This document shows, piece after piece, positions 50,532 through 64,000 of a stretch of DNA of 64,000 bases. Below the pieces are notes generated by a model. It worked only from the letters and a program-made list of their open reading frames with translations, was not told where the DNA came from and did not search any database. Every line of letters starts with the position of its first letter. Positions within the stretch are counted from its first letter, which is position 1. Origin of the DNA: Myripristis murdjan (Eukaryota; Chordata; Actinopteri; Holocentriformes; Holocentridae); contig NC_044001.1 of NCBI RefSeq assembly GCF_902150065.1, forward strand, positions 20,561,939 through 20,625,938, written 5' to 3'. Position numbers and translations under genes: made by a program.

Positions 50532-53308
50532 ATGGGGAAGTTAGGGATATTTCTGTACTTGGTTGTTGGAATTTTTATTCCTGTTCAATCAACAATAGAG
50601 GAACAGGTTAAGTTTTCCCGGGATTATGTAAAGAATCTCTTGCCGTTCCCAATTGAAAGAAATTTTGACACCATCTTCAGTTCATGGCGAAGTAGGACCC
50701 CTGCTTTTCACATGCTCGCTGAATTACGTCCCCGCTTGAGAGCTCCCAGAATTCAGGTGTTTTGCAACAGATCTCAGGTAACTTTGCTGGTCGACAAGAG
50801 ACTCAGCGGTGTCACACTGAATAGAGAGGACGTGCAGTTTGGTGACGACTGCTACAGCAACGGGGACCTAGAAAACCAGCTCGTCTTTACTTACCACTTT
50901 GCTCAATGTGGAACAAATTCTGGAGTGAGTTAACTAAACCAAATGTTTCACTGGCTCTCATCTTTCCACAAATTGAATATCTCAGGGTTTCTGAAACTAC
51001 GCTTGGTTCCACAGCTGCAGAATGGCTTCGAGGTATTCTCCAACTCTCTCCACTTCAATCCCAGAAAATCTCTCTTTACCTGGTGGCTAACTCCTTTCAA
51101 AGTACCCATTTCCTGCACCCTAAAGAGGTGAGTTAATTTCATTTTATTATAAAACCTGTATATAGTTGCAAATAGCTATGCAAGAAGGAACACCGAGCAA
51201 AACTAATGTCTTTCAGGTCAGGCAGTGACCCTCATACCTTTCCTGTGTCAACAACACTTCCTGAGAATGACGGCTTTGAAATAAAGACGATGAATCGTGA
51301 GTATTAACAAAAGGCAAAGCACCGCTGCTGGGTTGAATTGTTTGGGCTGATTTTTATTTATCGAATATTCATCTTCCTGCAGCAACCTGGACTCATACAG
51401 CAGACTCCAACATCTACCAAAGAGGCCAGATTGTCTATCTGCAGGTGACTGCCAAGCCCGCTCCTGACCAGCAGCTTTTCATCCAATCCTGCTTTGTCTC
51501 TGCATCCCCTGACCCTCAGACTAGATCTAGGCATGCAGTCATACTGAATAAAGGGTAAGCTGCCAGGACAGGGAGCATCCATCATGTTCATTTTTTAGGT
51601 CTAGAATGTAATCACCAGAGATACTATTGTTTTCTGCCAGGTGTACAGCCACAGTGGGATCTCAGACTTTCACACAATTTGTTGCCTCTGAGAGAGAGGG
51701 TGCGATTAATTTTCTTCTAGACACTTCTCATCTAATTTCTGAGGTGAGTATCTGGTTGCATTGACCTGGATCTGCATTGTAGTTTAAGTGTCTGAATCCT
51801 CCTTCTTTTTTTGAAGGTTTACATCCACTGTAGTGTGCTTATCTCAGACCAGGGCATCACCTCGGGTTCAAAATCCTGCAACTACAACAAGATTCAGTCA
51901 AGGTAGTAATCCATGTGAAAATATTTGGCTTTTTTTTCATAGGTTACTGAGGTTGTCTTGATGTTTCAGGTGGGAGGAGCTGAGTGGAAACGTAGAGGTG
52001 TGCAGATGCTGTAGCTCAAGGTGTCAAGGACCTTCACGCAAGCACAATCGTATTGGTCAGTGCTTGTTTTTGTCGTACAAATACTGCCACAATAGTGAAA
52101 AACAGGATCTCTTCCTGCTTCTGTAATTAGGCATGAAACTGTTATGCTGTCTGGCTTCAGCAGTGACTCAGACTTGTCCTTTCAGATACAAGGGCTATAG
52201 TCGGCACTGGTCCCTTGGTCATTGTCGACCCCTCCAGCACCCCTGTAGCCAACTCCATGCAGTCTGACACTCCCGATCCTACAGAGACTGAAAACCAGTC
52301 AATCTCGCAGTCTGACTCTGCAGCCCCAAAGGACTGGATAGTTTCTGGTTCTTCTTTCCAAGGTAACGACCCCTCTAAAGCCCCCTGGTACACTGCCCCA
52401 CAAGGTGTAGTGATCATGAGCCAGGACCCAGTGGTCAGACTGACCCTGGGGCTGCTCGGACAGGTGAAGGTCACTGATGCAGGATGTAATGACAGCACTG
52501 GTTCTCCTTCAGATAGTGATTTGAGAGGCCAGTCACAGCTGAGTGACACACTATCAAATGACATCCCAGAGATGCACCCTGCAGCCACAGAGCAGGACTT
52601 CATTCTCAGCACTGCAACGAATAAGATTGGTGGTGATGGTTTAAATGAGGGAGAACATGATACCAAGATGCAGCTCATGAATGTTCCATCTTTGGTTGAT
52701 GGATGGATGATCCCTCCACATCTGGAAAAACCAGCTGCTGCAGAATCAGCACAGAGAAAACAGCTGGGCAGAGGATCTCGGATGCTGCACGCAGATGCTC
52801 CACAAGAGAGCTACGGCCCCGTGCCAGCTGAAAACACCAGTGACTTGAAGCGGCATGGGAGTGATGATTTCGGCCATGAGAGAGACGAGCTGGCTCAAAG
52901 GCAAGCACAAACACTGATGTACAAGGAAGAGACAACTGCTGACTTCCAACCGGCAATCCGCTCAAAGCTGCAGTTTTCCAAAGGCGTGGATGGATTGCAG
53001 ACACTGACTTATGAGGAAGAAGTGATGAGGCCACGAGAGGGAAAAGCTATGAGAAGATTTGGGACAAATAAAGTTTCTAGGAGACAGATGACTGGACAGA
53101 GGGGACTACTCTCAACCTTCCTTGATCTGTTGAGGTACCCAATCTTCATTCAATATTGATGAAATTCCTTTGTATAATTTTTTGTAACATATCAGACATC
53201 TTACAGATTTGCAGTATTTTAGAACAAATATCATTAGGCTACTTGAATAATGACACCTTATTCATTTCTACTCCCCCTTTCCTCAGGAGGCTGGACAAAG
53301 CAGAGTAA
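50532..53308 (+). CDS. ZP3-type egg envelope protein with long C-terminal tail
   Basis: Exons: 50532-50924, 51015-51127, 51217-51296, 51383-51554, 51641-51743, 51817-51902, 51970-52055, 52186-53134, 53287-53308; 667 aa. Signal peptide about 1-20 (GIFLYLVVGIFIPVQS). ZP-N begins near IQVFCNRSQVTLLVDKRL, includes YHFAQCGTNSG and ends WWLTPFKVPISC. ZP-C spans exons 4-7 (QLFIQSCFVSAS, VYIHCSVLIS, CRCCSSRC) with the ZP3-like Cys pattern. Such proteins are secreted by oocyte or liver and polymerise into the fish egg coat. Exon 8 (949 nt) encodes about residues 345-660, a Ser/Asp/Gln-rich tail with one Cys, N-glycosylation sites (NDS, NTS) and no membrane helix. If the last intron is retained the frame ends in RYPIFIQY at 53159 instead of RRLDKAE. 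I recognise the ZP3 family but not the exact paralog. Confidence 0.88.
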
Positions 53309-53337
53309 TGCAACTGGATGCCTTGCTTTCATAATTA

Positions 53338-53343
53338 AATAAA
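53338..53343 (+). terminator. Polyadenylation signal of the ZP gene
   Basis: AATAAA 30 bases past the TAA in exon 9. The very short 3' UTR favours the spliced end over the intron-retained one. Confidence 0.75.
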
Positions 53344-53349
53344 GAAACT

Positions 53350-53790
53350 GAATTATGTTTTGTTCCTCATTTTCTACATTTATTTCTAAGGATCTGATTG
53401 CAGCAAAAGGCAACAATGTGCCACGGACAACCAAGAATCTGCAGGGTTTCACTCCAACCAAAAATCAGTCATTTCACAACCCTGATATGCCAGTCGGCTA
53501 GTGTGGCGTTTGAATTGAATGAAAACACTCATTAAACTACATGGCTGCATTTTTGTAATGTGTGGTCTCACAGCAAAATGTTTATTCTAATGTGAGCCGC
53601 CCCCTCCCTCCCTCCCTTGCCTACTGTATTTCCCACCCAGATGTCGCTGTGGGGAGCTCTGCTCTGTAGTTGTGACAGTGCAGTGTGCGCTCTCCCTTTT
53701 ACACCGCATGCTCAGTGTGTTTTTTCTTTTTTTTTTTTCCCCCTATCCTAAGTTTGACCCTGGCCACTATTTCCTCCGCACCGCACTCAC
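53350..53790. other. Gap between ZP gene and pabpc4 promoter
   Basis: No gene seen. The right part has CCGCCCCCTCCC-type GC-rich runs and a T-rich tract (53,725-53,740) upstream of the pabpc4 TATA box. Confidence 0.5.
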
Positions 53791-53832
53791 TATAAAGTGC
53801 CCATGCTTTCCTCACGCAGTCTCTTTCCCCGG
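53791..53832 (+). promoter_or_regulatory. TATA box and 5'TOP-type start of pabpc4
   Basis: TATAAA at 53791-53796. Thirty bases downstream, at 53821, the sequence CTCTTTCCCC begins: a C followed by an unbroken pyrimidine run, the form of a 5' terminal oligopyrimidine tract. PABP mRNAs are known TOP mRNAs controlled by mTOR through LARP1. The spacing fits initiation at that C, but the start is inferred. Confidence 0.6.
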
Positions 53833-53870
53833 CCACAAAACAACCGTGAGTGTCTAACTCACTGTTCTTG

Positions 53871-54008
53871 AAAAACTTAAGAAAAAAATATATAAAAAAT
53901 ATAAAACGTATAAAAATCTAAATAAAAACAAGTACCGTAATATTTAAGTAAAAATACAAACATTTAAAAAAAAAAAATAGCAAAATCTTAATTTAAAAAT
54001 AATAGGAA
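53871..54008 (+). promoter_or_regulatory. A-rich leader element of pabpc4
   Basis: About 138 bases made mostly of A runs of 4-12 separated by short T/C/G interruptions, at roughly +50 to +190 of the inferred mRNA. In PABPC1 a similar A-rich 5' UTR element binds PABP and represses its own translation. The same role here is inference; the element could instead lie in a 5' UTR intron. Confidence 0.55.
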
Positions 54009-54241
54009 CAGGAGGCCTCGGGCTTAACCCGAAGTTGGCGTCTAGAGGCTGAAATACTTCGGGAGACGCCGAAATATCCTGCCTTTCAAGCTTGTCACTT
54101 CATTTTTTAACTCATCAAGCTGGGAAACTTCTTTACACCGGAGAGCCATTCAGTCTATAGAGCGTCTCTTCATTAGGTGAGAAATAACGCGCTGATTCGA
54201 GCCCGGAGTTCCACTAATAGCGACATTTCTCTGGCTTTTGA

Positions 54242-63678
<9,437 letters not shown>

Positions 63679-63884
63679 AGACGGTGTGCTTTATGACACT
63701 GGTATGACCGTCTATTAACATCACTGCAGTGCTGTTTTTCCAATGTCTCCTAAATCTCTTGCACTAGCGGTACTGACCCTGAGTTCTTGCTTCATGTACA
63801 GATAGTAGTGGTTATTGCATCATGTGTTTATACTACTTGCGCTGAGGCTAGCGGCACTAATGAAATGTTTTTTTGTTATTTCAG

Positions 63885-64000
63885 AGCACAGACAACTGAG
63901 CAGCAACGGGGAGAGAGACACTATACTGACTCCAACCACCAGAGTCCTCTGAACAAAACAAAAACTCAAAAAAAGAGAAAATATAATTTTAAAAACATAC
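63885..64000 (+). other. pabpc4 3' UTR exon (runs off the window)
   Basis: Follows a TTATTTCAG acceptor; the preceding exon would end at 63701 with donor GTATGA. The end of the window is A-rich. No polyadenylation signal is seen before base 64,000. Confidence 0.6.

Noticed and set aside
50906-51136. A separate small gene overlapping ZP exon 2 in another frame
   Set aside because: The ZP frame is supported by exon phase and family pattern; the other frame is a shadow.

Overview
This window is teleost fish nuclear DNA, probably percomorph. The genes are split by GT-AG introns and encode vertebrate-specific families (LCK, TMEM54, FAM167, ZP3). Non-coding DNA is rich in AC/GT microsatellites, tRNA-derived SINEs, LINE 3' tails and miniature inverted-repeat DNA transposons of fish type. 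I see no bacterial or viral features, CRISPR, rRNA or free-standing tRNA genes.

Layout: (1) about 836-1,043, minus: a first coding exon that looks like mitochondrial L-threonine dehydrogenase (tdh), the rest lying off the left edge. (2) 4,977-16,537, minus: a complete 10-exon myotubularin-related pseudophosphatase of the MTMR9 type (528 aa). (3) 17,873-18,926, plus: a two-exon FAM167 gene. (4) 24,609-38,220, plus: the T-cell Src-family kinase lck, 12 coding exons, 505 aa. (5) 39,218-43,917, plus: hdac1, 14 exons, 485 aa. (6) 45,275-49,608, minus: tmem54, 6 coding exons, 250 aa, tail-to-tail with hdac1. (7) 50,532-53,308, plus: a ZP3-type egg-coat protein with an unusually long C-terminal tail, 9 exons, 667 aa. 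(8) 54,281-63,678, plus: pabpc4, 14 coding exons, 628 aa, its 3' UTR running off the right edge.

The exon joins were worked out by hand. Every chain listed stays in frame from start to stop with GT-AG junctions, so the gene models are firm except for tdh and the untranslated ends.

The order mtmr9-like / fam167 / lck / hdac1 matches human 1p35, where as I recall the first gene survives only as the pseudogene MTMR9LP. The tdh-mtmr9-fam167-SFK order also matches human 8p23.1, the sister region from genome duplication. The genes do not form a pathway; they are neighbours by descent: lymphocyte signalling (lck), chromatin (hdac1), phosphoinositide regulation (mtmr9-like), egg envelope (ZP) and mRNA poly(A) binding (pabpc4).

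I found no convincing new biological system. The most unusual local signals are: an intron of the mtmr9-like gene whose two splice sites both lie in UG repeats; a perfect 35-bp palindrome centred on an AP-1-like core in the fam167 intron; a TATA / 5'TOP / A-rich leader in front of pabpc4 that fits PABP self-regulation; and the long single-exon tail of the ZP gene.
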